From Phycisphaerales bacterium (lineage in GTDB: Bacteria; Planctomycetota; Phycisphaerae; Phycisphaerales; SM1A02), in contig JAQWTL010000001.1 of NCBI GenBank assembly GCA_029242715.1, forward strand, positions 1 to 54,094: DNA of 54,094 nucleotides, read 5' to 3'. Position numbers and translations under genes: made by a program. Positions 26,087 through 34,237 of the stretch are shown in pieces (the stretch's first letter is position 1; the number at the start of each line of letters is the position of its first letter). The notes under the pieces were generated by a model. The model saw nothing but the letters and a program-made list of their open reading frames with translations. It was not told the DNA's origin and did not search any database.

Positions 26087-26743
26087 TCAGGCTCGTCTAC
26101 GTCGACGGCTTCCAGCGACACAACCAGCCAGGCCGAGTAGCGCCATGGCGCCAGGTGCGGGAATTGGTGCCGCAACCTCGATGTCAACGAACTCGCCGGT
26201 TGTCAAAGTAATCCTTGCCACTGCGGCGTTCACTGCAAAGGCATTGGCGTCCGTGGAGGCAAACAGCATTCGGGATGTCTCACCCGAGAAAATGCCGGCG
26301 GTGCCACTCCATGGACCGGACCACTCGATCTTCTTGCCATCAACTGTGCGGTCTGCCTGGCTGGGATTCTTGAACCCCATGGCATCTGCACGCCAATCGA
26401 CATCAGTTGCCCAGCCTTCGAAACCGTTGCGACCAATGCTGCCAATGATGCCGTTGAGGCCATCCTCGGAATCAATGACCTGGAGATCAAAGGTCAATTC
26501 GCCGGCGCTGTTCTGGAAGACCAGCGATTCAAGCTTGCCTTGGAACAGAAGAGCACCACTGGAATGAAGAATGTTGAAGTTGTCGACCTGGTTATGGACC
26601 ATCGTGCCATAAGCATGTGGTGAGGCGAAGGCATCCGTTCCCGTAGTTGCCACGGAGGATCCGGAGCTCAATGGGCTTGCCAGGGCTGTACCGGCCATTG
26701 CCAGCGTTGCTGCGATTGCGATTGAGAAAGTATTGCGTGTCAT
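26087..26743 (-). CDS. Exported protein with PEP-CTERM-like sorting signal
   Basis: A 218-residue exported protein. Signal peptide 'MTRNTFSIAIAATLAMAGTALA', then a mainly beta domain ('LTFDLQVIDSEDGLNGIIGS', 'RITLTTGEFVDIEVAAP'). The C-terminal tail is 'IPAPGAMALLGLAGCVAG' followed by SRRRRRA. This is a PEP-CTERM-type tripartite signal (motif, hydrophobic helix, Arg cluster), here with PAPGA rather than PEP. Such proteins are sorted by exosortase and linked to extracellular matrix. No exosortase gene is in the window. The ATG at 26743 follows GGAG. Confidence 0.75.
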   Translation of the reverse strand: MTRNTFSIAIAATLAMAGTALASPLSSGSSVATTGTDAFASPHAYGTMVHNQVDNFNILHSSGALLFQGKLESLVFQNSAGELTFDLQVIDSEDGLNGIIGSIGRNGFEGWATDVDWRADAMGFKNPSQADRTVDGKKIEWSGPWSGTAGIFSGETSRMLFASTDANAFAVNAAVARITLTTGEFVDIEVAAPIPAPGAMALLGLAGCVAGSRRRRRA

Positions 26744-26962
26744 GTGCAGGCTCCTAAATCCGGAATCAAGCAAGCCTGATGCAGCGCGTTCACGAAGGGC
26801 TTCTGATCACGTGGGAGATCGACCCGAGCATGTGCACCAGGAATAGGTTCCGGTCAAGGGGATTGCGATGCCCGAAGGGATCACCTCACACCATGGAGCA
26901 CTATTTGGAATTTTTTAAGCTGATACGCCGCCTGGACCCCTTCAGGGCCCTTGGCACTCACT

Positions 26963-27106
26963 TCAGTCCTGATCAATGATCTTCCGCATCCTGACCTCGG
27001 TTTCTTCCAACTGGGATTGGTATTTCCGAGTGCTGGCAAGGCAGAGAATGAAGAAAAGGGCCATGAAGGCCAGCCAGAGGACATTGGTAATCAGGGTAGG
27101 AATCAT
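26963..27106 (-). CDS. Small single-span membrane protein (47 residues)
   Basis: A short ORF starting 'MIPTLITNVLWLAFMALFF' and continuing 'ILCLASTRKYQSQLEE', then a charged helix ending 'RKIIDQD'. One strongly hydrophobic helix (about 5-25) is followed by a basic then mixed-charge coil, so the C-terminus should be in the cytoplasm. It lies 85 bases downstream of the glycerophosphodiesterase gene on the same strand. Only a weak ribosome site is seen. No family recognised. Confidence 0.5.
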   Translation of the reverse strand: MIPTLITNVLWLAFMALFFILCLASTRKYQSQLEETEVRMRKIIDQD

Positions 27107-27191
27107 GTCGTACTCGCAGCAGACCTTGAAAAGAGGACCTGGGGCTTGCGTGAATCAGTTCATTCACACAGGGATCGTGGCAAACATGATA

Positions 27192-28205
27192 TCAGTCGGC
27201 TGGGCCTCCCGGTTGATTCTGTCTCCTTGGCCAGCAGGCCACCTCGATACCCGCCTCATGGAGCGCCCTGATGATCTTTGGAGGGTCATCAGTCGTGATC
27301 TCCTGAACGCCTGAACGGACCAGGGCCAGGGCTGCAGAGGGATCATTCACCGTCCAGACGCCCAGCAGCAGTCCAGCTGCCTTCATCCGAGCCGCGAGTT
27401 CACCGGGTTGCTTCGCGGTGGTATCCAGACCATCGAACTCATCGCGAACCGCTCTGTCAATCAGTTGTTCCAGGTTCAATAACTGCTCAACGCGTTTTCC
27501 ACGACCACCACCAGAACGCCATGAAACCCACCAGTGAGCCGCTCCGTCCTCCACCGTCCGCTGCTCGAATGACATCAGCCAGAGCAACGCAATCTCCTTG
27601 CATGCCTTTCTGCAAGCCCGAAGAGTGTCAACGTTGAAGCTGATGATCATGAGTCGATCAAGCCCTACGCCACTTGCCTCTATGGCCTTGATGACTGGAA
27701 CGGCTGATTCCTCTCCACTTTTGATCTCGATGACCAGACCACAACCTTCAGGCACAACCTCCAGAGCTTCTGAAAGCGTGGGTATTCGCAATCCAGACCA
27801 TTGCGGTCCTTTCCAGGAACCCGCATCCAGTTTCTGAATGGTCTCGAGGCTGGACGTGTCTAGATTGATTGACTTGTCAGAAATACGCTTTGAAGAAAAG
27901 TCGTGTGTGACGACGGGCACACCGTCTCCTGACAAGATGACATCACATTCAACCCACGGCGCGCCCTGCTCCCAACCCCAAAGCAAGGCAGGTAATGTGT
28001 TCTCCGGTGGTCGATCGGGAAAAGTTTCACCAGCACCAGCACCCCGATGCGCCACGACACCAACCTGCGGCAACTCTGTGGCATGACCACCAGAACCACT
28101 CGGATCCAGGAAAGGGGCCAGCAGCAGGCTCATGATCAGGGCAACTCCCATGGGAAAGGGTTCTCCAGGCCGGTTCCTCTGCCAACGCTTCAGGCATGAT
28201 GCCAT
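27192..28205 (-). CDS. Glycerophosphodiester phosphodiesterase
   Basis: A 337-residue GDPD-family TIM barrel with an N-terminal hydrophobic segment ('MGVALIMSLLLAPFL'), so probably exported or membrane-tethered. 'VVAHRGAGAGE' and 'PPENTLPALL' provide the catalytic His and Glu; 'VECDVILSGDGVPVVTHD' carries the metal ligands and second catalytic His. 'LVIEIKSG' is the next metal-binding strand. The enzyme releases alcohols and glycerol-3-phosphate from phospholipid headgroups. The barrel contains an extra region around 'DGAAHWWVSWRSGGGRGKR'. The start could be 28205 or 28223. Confidence 0.88.
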   Translation of the reverse strand: MASCLKRWQRNRPGEPFPMGVALIMSLLLAPFLDPSGSGGHATELPQVGVVAHRGAGAGETFPDRPPENTLPALLWGWEQGAPWVECDVILSGDGVPVVTHDFSSKRISDKSINLDTSSLETIQKLDAGSWKGPQWSGLRIPTLSEALEVVPEGCGLVIEIKSGEESAVPVIKAIEASGVGLDRLMIISFNVDTLRACRKACKEIALLWLMSFEQRTVEDGAAHWWVSWRSGGGRGKRVEQLLNLEQLIDRAVRDEFDGLDTTAKQPGELAARMKAAGLLLGVWTVNDPSAALALVRSGVQEITTDDPPKIIRALHEAGIEVACWPRRQNQPGGPAD

Positions 28206-28590
28206 GCTGGCAGCCGTGTGCAAGACAGAACGAGTTTAAAGCAACATGAGGGCGATTCCTGGTTAGGCACGGTGATTGCATCACCCTTGTCGACGCCGAA
28301 ATGATACGGCGGACAATTGAATGAACTTCTGGCAAACAATGGAGATCGATACCGCGGCCTGGAGGCGGCTCCCGAACGAAAACTAAAACGACAGCACCGC
28401 CACGTGCACACCATGTTCGGACACTCCAGGACCGCGGATTTCATGCTTCAAGCCATTGACAGGAATGCCGCCGCACGTAGTCACCGTTGACCCATGGGAT
28501 ATCACCCGTCACGGGATACCACGGCAAACCCAATCAAGGGTGCCATCTGGAAGTCACATGATTGGCCTCGAAACCTTATATGGGAGGCAC
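28206..28590. other. Intergenic region before the small ORF and OlsF-like gene
   Basis: About 385 bases between the divergent glycerophosphodiesterase gene and the next plus-strand signals. An in-frame TTG at 28456 would extend the following small ORF to 66 residues, but without a ribosome site. I recognise no RNA gene, repeat or clear promoter. Confidence 0.35.
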
Positions 28591-28656
28591 ATGACATCCA
28601 ACTGGCCAGGCCTGCCTGACAAGCATGACCCTGATATTGCAAATACCTATGTTTGA
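28558..28656 (+). CDS. Possible small peptide gene directly before a strong terminator
   Basis: In-frame ATGs at 28558 and 28591 read 32 or 21 residues, ending 'LPDKHDPDIANTYV'. The second ATG is preceded by GGGAGG but only 3-4 bases away; the first has GGAAG at 4-5 bases. The stop lies 7 bases before a strong terminator, which supports a real short transcript here. Whether the product is the peptide or a small RNA cannot be told. No homolog recognised. Confidence 0.35.
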   Translation: MIGLETLYGRHMTSNWPGLPDKHDPDIANTYV

Positions 28657-28662
28657 GGGGAT

Positions 28663-28702
28663 GGCCCCCGCCGTACGAGTCGGTCGGCGGGGGCCAATTT
28701 TG
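28663..28702 (+). terminator. Rho-independent terminator
   Basis: Perfect 11-base arms GGCCCCCGCCG (28663-28673) and CGGCGGGGGCC (28685-28695) with an 11-base loop, followed by AATTTTG. The U tract is on the plus strand, so it ends a plus-strand transcript beginning within the preceding 450 bases, where no long gene exists. Confidence 0.9.
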
Positions 28703-28772
28703 CCATTTGGAGTGGATTCACAAGGAATGACAGCCGAATCCATGATGGCAAGCCACCCTCGACAGGCTCAGC

Positions 28773-30653
28773 ATGGCACAATGCCTCTGCAGACTGATGC
28801 TCGTCAAACCACCGACATTCAGAGCACTTGATCTACCTGAAGGCAAGAAGCCTCCGGGCTTGGTGCGACGGATCATCTACAGGGTGAGCGCCAAATGTCT
28901 GTGGCTCCATCGCATTGATCGCGTCATGATCAACATGACCCAGCGGTGCCGGACCTGCCCTCATCAATTTGCACTCGATGACCTCCGGATTGACTGGACA
29001 GTTACCGCATCCGATCTTGAACACATCCCCCCAACAGGTCCGGTTCTTGTCGTAAGCAACCATCCCTTCGGCGGGGCAGATGGACTCGTACTCTGCGCTG
29101 CAATCAACAAGGTTCGGCAGGACTTCAGCCTGCTGACCAATTACCTGCTTCTATCACTCCCGATACTGCGGAATGACTACCTGCCGCTGAATCCTTTCGA
29201 CAAGGATGCTTCCACAAACCTCCGTTCACTGAAGACCGCCATCGAGAGACTCAAGGATGGCCAACTCGTGATGACCTTCCCTGCGGGTGAAGTCTCACAC
29301 AGGACCTGGCGGCGGTGGTCGGTCACGGATTCTCCGTGGTCACAATCCGTTGCAACAATGGCAGTCCGTGGAAAAGCAACTGTTATTCCCATCTACTTCC
29401 ACGGGCATAACTCAATCCTATTCCAACTGGCTGGCATGATTCACCCCATGTTCCGCACGATGCTGCTTGCAAGACAACTCGTCAACAAGAATGGCCGGTG
29501 CATACGCGCCTCGATAGGCCGGCCAATCACCCCGGAGAAAATCAAAGAGTTTGATGATCGAGAAACCCTCACCGAATACCTCCGCGGTCGTGTCTACATG
29601 CTCTCCGGCCGCAAAAGGGAAACAGAAACATCCGTTTCCGCTCCAGCCATGGCGCCCAAGACAAATTCTCTCCTTCCGCAAATCACGGTTGCAGATCGGT
29701 GTGCGGATGAAGTGATGGCGCTCTCGGGACGACAACGACTGGTCGACAGTGGAAATCTGTCGGTCTACTTGGCCAAAAGTCGCCAGATCCCGAACATCCT
29801 CCATGAGATTGGTCGGCTCAGAGAGATGACCTTCCGCACGGTAGGAGAAGGAACTGGCAATGATGTGGATCTCGACCAGTTTGATCGCGCCTACCGCCAT
29901 CTCTTTGTCTGGAACCATCAGGAACAGGAAATCGTTGGCGCCTACCGGCTGGGATTGACAGATGAAATCATGCGAACGCGAGGCGTGAAGGGTCTGTATA
30001 CCTGGACGCTCTTCAACTTCGACAAGCGGCTGATGGACTCTCTCGGGCCTGCTGTTGAACTCGGCCGATCGTTCATCCGGCCCGAGTACCAACGCAGCTT
30101 CAAACCCCTGATGCTTCTATGGAGAGGCATTTCCCGATTCATCTGCCTCAAGCCGAAGTATCGCTATTTCTTCGGCACAGTCAGTATCAGTAATGATTAC
30201 TCCGCAGCTTCAAAAAGGCTGATGACTGATTTCGTATCTTCAACCTCCATGGTCAAGGATTTTGAAAGCCTGATCTCTCCAAGAAATCCCCACCAGCCCA
30301 AGCGTGTTCGCCATTGGGATCTTGAGAGTGTCCGCCTTGCATGCACTGATCTCAAGGACGTCGAAGAACTGGTGCGAGACATCGAAAATGGAAAACAAGG
30401 CGTACCGATTCTGCTCAAGCAGTATCTCAAGCTGAACGCCAAGTTGATTTCCGTATTCAATGTCGACAAGGAGTTTTCAGACGTCATCGACGGCTTGATG
30501 CTCGTGGACTTTCTTGATGTCGATCGGCGGATACTCAACTGGTACTTCGGAAAGGAAGAGGCCAGCGATTTCCTCCGGTACTACGGACGAGACGATCAGG
30601 ATCTCTCACCGCTTGACTCACCTGACAGCAGCGATATCTCTGCTTCTGCCTAG
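28773..30653 (+). CDS. OlsF-like bifunctional acyltransferase (PlsC-like + GNAT-like)
   Basis: A 626-residue fusion. The N-terminal part is a lysophospholipid-acyltransferase domain: 'VVSNHPFGGADGLVL' (residues 93-107) is the NHPxGGxDG acyl-acceptor motif and 'LVMTFPAGEVSH' the second motif. The C-terminal part (about 310-500) is an OlsB-like acyl-ACP N-acyltransferase of the GNAT fold: 'LREMTFRTVGEGTGND', 'IVGAYRLGL' and 'PAVELGRSFIRPEYQR'. The same domain order is known in OlsF, which makes ornithine lipids by N- and O-acylation. So the product may be a phosphorus-free amino-acid lipid of the membrane. A start at 28797 is also possible. Convergent with the next gene. Confidence 0.75.
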   Translation: MAQCLCRLMLVKPPTFRALDLPEGKKPPGLVRRIIYRVSAKCLWLHRIDRVMINMTQRCRTCPHQFALDDLRIDWTVTASDLEHIPPTGPVLVVSNHPFGGADGLVLCAAINKVRQDFSLLTNYLLLSLPILRNDYLPLNPFDKDASTNLRSLKTAIERLKDGQLVMTFPAGEVSHRTWRRWSVTDSPWSQSVATMAVRGKATVIPIYFHGHNSILFQLAGMIHPMFRTMLLARQLVNKNGRCIRASIGRPITPEKIKEFDDRETLTEYLRGRVYMLSGRKRETETSVSAPAMAPKTNSLLPQITVADRCADEVMALSGRQRLVDSGNLSVYLAKSRQIPNILHEIGRLREMTFRTVGEGTGNDVDLDQFDRAYRHLFVWNHQEQEIVGAYRLGLTDEIMRTRGVKGLYTWTLFNFDKRLMDSLGPAVELGRSFIRPEYQRSFKPLMLLWRGISRFICLKPKYRYFFGTVSISNDYSAASKRLMTDFVSSTSMVKDFESLISPRNPHQPKRVRHWDLESVRLACTDLKDVEELVRDIENGKQGVPILLKQYLKLNAKLISVFNVDKEFSDVIDGLMLVDFLDVDRRILNWYFGKEEASDFLRYYGRDDQDLSPLDSPDSSDISASA

Positions 30654-30665
30654 AGGGATCTGATC

Positions 30666-31109
30666 TCAGGGCCTTGGTCTGAAATGGACCGTGATTTCTT
30701 GCAAGCTGGCTTCACAAAGCACATGGGATGAGCCATCATGGGGAATCACCGGAATCCTCGCTGTGAAACCTGAATCGACGGCCAGCTTTGCAGGATCCAA
30801 TCGACAGGCCAGTACGCGCCCCGCAGGCAGTTCACGATGTTCGATGAACAAGGTGCCCTGCAGATCAACGGCGCCCCCACCCCATCGTGAGAGCCATTCC
30901 AGATCAAACTCGATCCAGGAACGCCCGTCATGGTCCTGCAGGATCCGGCGATCACGGAGGATGGGAGGATCCAGGACCCGATGCAACCCGTTGAGCTCCA
31001 TCGTGTCCGCCTGGGCCGTATGGGGCGAGAGTCGCCATGACAGGGATGTCAACAAGACGTATGAAATGACAGCACTTGCCATGACAAGCAATTTGAAGAT
31101 GATGCTCAC
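30666..31109 (-). CDS. Small membrane-anchored protein of unknown function
   Basis: A 147-residue protein read from the GTG at 31109, preceded by GGAGCAGGAC. It has one N-terminal hydrophobic segment ('IIFKLLVMASAVISYVLL') and then a beta-rich soluble part ('SWIEFDLEWLSRWGGGAVDL', 'TLFIEHRELPAGRVLACRLD', 'EITVHFRPRP'). The longer ORF to 31328 runs into the divergent lipoprotein gene and has no start support. Not recognised. Confidence 0.6.
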   Translation of the reverse strand: MSIIFKLLVMASAVISYVLLTSLSWRLSPHTAQADTMELNGLHRVLDPPILRDRRILQDHDGRSWIEFDLEWLSRWGGGAVDLQGTLFIEHRELPAGRVLACRLDPAKLAVDSGFTARIPVIPHDGSSHVLCEASLQEITVHFRPRP

Positions 31110-31226
31110 GTCCTGCTCCACCACCGGGAGAGGTGGCTCCCGGGTCAATGTCAGCCATCGACTACTTGGAACACAATCCGAACTCCGGTGCGATATGCTC
31201 AGGTTTCTGCCGACCAGGAAAGATGC

Positions 31227-31604
31227 ATGAGCCTCACAAACCGCATAGTCCTCATCACCTGCTTTGCCACTGCTCTCCTGATGCAGTGTTGCAACGCACC
31301 AGAGCCCGCTTCCTTCGCCCAACTCCACAAGGGCATGAGCAAGGAAGACGTGGTCAAATTGCTGGGGAAACCGTCTTCACAGTGGAAACCGCTTCCTGCC
31401 AGGACCGGGGAACCTGATCCGGAATGGTCTCTTCGATGGCATTACGGAGACAGCCTGAGCACGACCGCCTCAGCAGCCATGGGACCGGATATCGCTCCAG
31501 ATGGTGTCTGGGTAGTCGTATTCAATGAACGGGACACCGTCATGGATTTCCGGCCCCCGATCCTGCCAGATGATTCCTTTCCACTCCAGAAACCGCCCAA
31601 GTAA
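31227..31604 (+). CDS. BamE/SmpA-like small lipoprotein
   Basis: A 125-residue protein starting at the ATG at 31227 behind AGGAAAG. The hydrophobic signal 'NRIVLITCFATALLMQCC' is likely a lipoprotein signal, although the lipobox (LMQC) is atypical. 'FAQLHKGMSKEDVVKLLGKP' is the typical helix pair and 'GxPs' turn of SmpA/BamE-like folds ('I..GMTkeqV..LLG.P'), followed by strands ('WSLRWHYGD', 'VWVVVFNERD'). BamE belongs to the outer-membrane assembly machinery, but this fold is also used by many unrelated lipoproteins. Confidence 0.6.
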   Translation: MSLTNRIVLITCFATALLMQCCNAPEPASFAQLHKGMSKEDVVKLLGKPSSQWKPLPARTGEPDPEWSLRWHYGDSLSTTASAAMGPDIAPDGVWVVVFNERDTVMDFRPPILPDDSFPLQKPPK

Positions 31605-31658
31605 TTTGCTTGAAATGGCCGCTCTCGTTGATATCCAGAACTGTATGCTGATGGAATC

Positions 31659-32010
31659 ATGTCAACTGAATCCCACTCTATTCCAGCCTGGATGACTGAA
31701 ACGTGTTGATGGCAACGGTTTGATTATCCAGCTAACGATAAGCACACTCAATGACCCCGAGGGGCGTGCCATCGCCGAATATCTCAAGGCTCGCTTGGAT
31801 CCTTCCCACAAGCAGGCGGTAACGGGAGTCGCGTTGGACCTTTCCAAGGTCGAACTGATTGCCAGCCCTGCCATCGGTGCCCTGATCACCATTCACAAAT
31901 GAATGGGGGCCTCCGGCCAGAAATTCGTCTTGTTCAACCTCTCGAGCATGCTCTCTCAAGCGTTGTCTTTTCTGAAGCTGGACAATCTGCGGAACTGCCA
32001 AAGAGGCTGA
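31659..32010 (+). pseudogene. Decayed STAS-domain (anti-sigma antagonist-like) gene
   Basis: The remnant encodes a STAS domain: 'VDGNGLIIQLTISTLNDPEG', 'GVALDLSKVELIASPAIGAL' and, after a stop, 'MGASGQKFVLFNLSSMLSQA' and 'LSFLKLDNL'. The reading frame is broken twice. The likely start at 31659 ('MSTESHSIPAWMTE') is out of frame with the domain, needing a +1 shift near 31699. An in-frame TGA at 31900-31902 then interrupts the domain exactly where a positively charged residue is usual (CGA to TGA would do it). The Ser normally phosphorylated in antagonists appears as 'ASPAIGAL'. Intact relatives bind anti-sigma factors or act in transport regulation. Confidence 0.75.
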
Positions 32011-32148
32011 AAAAGCCCTCTCAGACCGCTGAAGAAAACTCTTGAGTTGAAATTGCGAGACCTAGGGACTCGTGCGCGATACCATGGTGTTCTTGGCAAA
32101 TTACCCCGCCCCCAAGGCGTTCCCCTCAGGTCAGCAGGAGAATCAGAC

Positions 32149-32961
32149 GTGACTACGGCCGGCTCAAGCACCCCAACCACTTCATCGATGCCCGACATCC
32201 AGAGTGAACCGGATCGCCGTCGTGTGGCCATTGACAAGGTCGGCGTCAAGGAGATCCAGCACCCCATCACTCTGACGACACCTCATGGCAGGGATCTTGA
32301 AACCGTTGCAGGCATCAACATGTACGTGTCACTCCCCGCGGAGCGGAAGGGCACCCACATGAGTCGATTTTTGGAGGCTCTCAACGAATACCGATCCGGG
32401 CTTCGCCCCGACAAGATCGTCGAGTTTTGCCACAAACTGCGAAATGATCTGGATGCTGAGAATGCACACCTTGAGATGACCTTCCCTTACTTCGTGACCA
32501 AGCCTGCACCCGTCACCGGATTGCCCGGCCTCATGGATTACCCCTGCCGTTTCCTCTGTGATGTCTCAGCGAATCGCGAGGACTTCATCATGAGTGTGTC
32601 CGCGGCTGCAACCAGCCTCTGCCCCTGCTCCAAGGAGATCTCGGAATATGGGGCCCACAACCAGCGGTGCATCATCACCGCTGATGTCCGGTTTGAAGGC
32701 ATGGTGTGGATCGAGGAACTGATCAAGTACATCGAATCGGCCGCCAGCTGCCCGGTCTACGCCGTCCTGAAGCGACCTGACGAAAAACTTGTGACAGAGC
32801 AGGCATTCGAAAACCCCAAGTTCGTAGAGGACATCGTCCGAGATCTCGCCATCGTCCTCGATGACGAGCCCAGGATTTCGTGGTACCACATTCGAAGCGA
32901 GAACTTCGAATCGATCCACAATCACAACGCCTACGCTGAAATCACACGGGACAAGGGCTGA
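32149..32961 (+). CDS. folE2: GTP cyclohydrolase FolE2
   Basis: A 270-residue type IB GTP cyclohydrolase, which opens GTP to 7,8-dihydroneopterin triphosphate, the first step of folate (and queuosine) synthesis. 'AIDKVGVKEIQHPITL' is the N-terminal block, and 'SLCPCSKEISEYGAHNQR' contains the catalytic Cys (about residues 158-160) and metal-binding region. 'VYAVLKRPDEKLVTEQAFEN' and 'PKFVEDIVRD' close the fold. FolE2 uses varied divalent metals and is often kept where zinc is limiting. The GTG at 32149 has GGAG 8 bases upstream; an internal ATG at 32188 resembles the start in other members but lacks a ribosome site. Confidence 0.93.
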   Translation: MTTAGSSTPTTSSMPDIQSEPDRRRVAIDKVGVKEIQHPITLTTPHGRDLETVAGINMYVSLPAERKGTHMSRFLEALNEYRSGLRPDKIVEFCHKLRNDLDAENAHLEMTFPYFVTKPAPVTGLPGLMDYPCRFLCDVSANREDFIMSVSAAATSLCPCSKEISEYGAHNQRCIITADVRFEGMVWIEELIKYIESAASCPVYAVLKRPDEKLVTEQAFENPKFVEDIVRDLAIVLDDEPRISWYHIRSENFESIHNHNAYAEITRDKG

Positions 32962-32970
32962 ATCAAGAAG

Positions 32971-33288
32971 CTACTTCTCGGCAGGAAACGTAGCTTCGAT
33001 TTCCCCTGTGGACCGTTCGTATTGCACACCACATGACTCAGGAAAACGCTCAAGCCCTTCAGCCTGAAGGCTGGGGGCATGGTGTTCCTCGTAGTTCTTG
33101 TACGTGGCTCTGTCAGGAAAGACATAGCGGATCTCAAATGCCGTCACCGCATCATCCAGACGCACGATTTCCGCAGAGGTCGCTCCCGCCGCGAGAACAT
33201 CGTCGATGTGTCCATCCTTCAGCCAATGCAGCCATTCTGTAGCAGTGGCATCAGTCGCGAATTCGGCAGATACGGTGTAGCGGTACAT
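32971..33288 (-). CDS. DUF4286 family protein
   Basis: A 105-residue protein. 'MYRYTVSAEFATDATATEWL', 'WLKDGHIDDVLAAGA' and 'FEIRYVFPDRATYKNYEEHH' followed by 'APSLQAEGLERFP' match DUF4286, a ferredoxin-like alpha/beta fold resembling antibiotic-biosynthesis-type monooxygenases. No function is known. The ATG at 33288 follows GGAG. A much longer in-frame ORF upstream lies antisense-like over the next gene and is not credible. Convergent with folE2, 9 bases apart. Confidence 0.8.
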   Translation of the reverse strand: MYRYTVSAEFATDATATEWLHWLKDGHIDDVLAAGATSAEIVRLDDAVTAFEIRYVFPDRATYKNYEEHHAPSLQAEGLERFPESCGVQYERSTGEIEATFPAEK

Positions 33289-33313
33289 GAATAGCTCCAG
33301 GAGTGGCCTCTGA

Positions 33314-34165
33314 CTACCAGCGTCTGCCGCCGCCCCAGCCCCAGCCGCTGTAACCATTCCAGTTTCCGTTTCGGTACCTCTGGGCGTACTTGAAACGTTC
33401 GGTGTACTGCTCCTGGTTGAACTTGTACTGCTCCCAGGCAAACTTGATTCGCTCGTTGCGCTCATCAGCCAGCTGTTGCTTCCTGTCGACGAACATTTCC
33501 TTCGACTGGGCAACCCTGTTGGCCTCATCATCAACTGCCTGCCTGGATTTTTCGTCGAACTTGGCCTCTCGCTCGGCCTGGATGTCCTGATAGCGATCCC
33601 ATCCCCAATCAATGAAATTCTGGAATTGACCCTTTTCCACAAGGAATTCGGACATGTCCTGGACCTGGGCCATCCTGTCGTTCAAGTTGTCCCAGCTTTT
33701 CTTGACAACACTCTCATAGGCCGTCACACGACGTTGATCAGGTGATTCCTCGACTTCCTCAATCTCACCCTGATGCTGGACAGCAATATCAAGTGCTTCA
33801 TTGAAGTTGAGCTTGAAATCAAGATCCATGGCGTTGATCACGCCATCCTTGTTTCGATCACCGAAGTGCTTCTTGATGTCGGGATTATTGAATTCCCTCC
33901 AGAGATCATGATCTTTGAGATAGGTCTCCATGTACTCAATGATCCTGTTGACCTTCTGCTGATGACTGCCAATGGCAGCATTCATGTCACGAAGGGCGTC
34001 CATTTTCATCTCAAGAGTCGGTAATGCCTCGTACTTGGCACGAGCTTCCTGAGCCTGTTGGTTCATATTCTCCTTCCAGTCTGGATCCAGCCCCTTGTTC
34101 TGGGCCAGGGAGACGGAGCTGATGCCGATCAGGAGAATGCTTGTTGCAAAGATTGAAAGTTTCAT
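33314..34165 (-). CDS. Secreted coiled-coil protein with EF-hand-like motif, paralog A
   Basis: A 283-residue exported protein, signal peptide 'MKLSIFATSILLIGISSVSLA'. It is mostly charged helix with one calcium-loop-like motif, 'GDRNKDGVINAMDLDFKL' (DxNxDGxI, dockerin/EF-hand type). A central block, 'ESPDQRRVTAYESVVKKSW', is followed by a long Glu/Lys/Gln coil. It ends in a striking tail: 'YKFNQEQYTERFKYAQRY', then 'RNGNWNGYSGWGWGGGRRW'. The next gene upstream encodes a protein with the same plan. No known family. Likely periplasmic or surface-located. Confidence 0.75.
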   Translation of the reverse strand: MKLSIFATSILLIGISSVSLAQNKGLDPDWKENMNQQAQEARAKYEALPTLEMKMDALRDMNAAIGSHQQKVNRIIEYMETYLKDHDLWREFNNPDIKKHFGDRNKDGVINAMDLDFKLNFNEALDIAVQHQGEIEEVEESPDQRRVTAYESVVKKSWDNLNDRMAQVQDMSEFLVEKGQFQNFIDWGWDRYQDIQAEREAKFDEKSRQAVDDEANRVAQSKEMFVDRKQQLADERNERIKFAWEQYKFNQEQYTERFKYAQRYRNGNWNGYSGWGWGGGRRW

Positions 34166-34237
34166 TGTTCTGACTCGTGAGTTCGATGCATTACAGATGT
34201 GTTATTCAAACGGTGCCGTCGTGCCCTCGAACAGGGA

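Noticed and set aside
31900-31902. TGA as a selenocysteine codon in the STAS gene
   Set aside because: No apparent SECIS hairpin follows, STAS proteins are not selenoproteins, and a second frame break upstream supports decay.
32971-33642. Long version of the DUF4286 ORF
   Set aside because: The upstream half is Ser/Arg-rich, overlaps the next gene in another frame, and a ribosome site supports the start at 33288.
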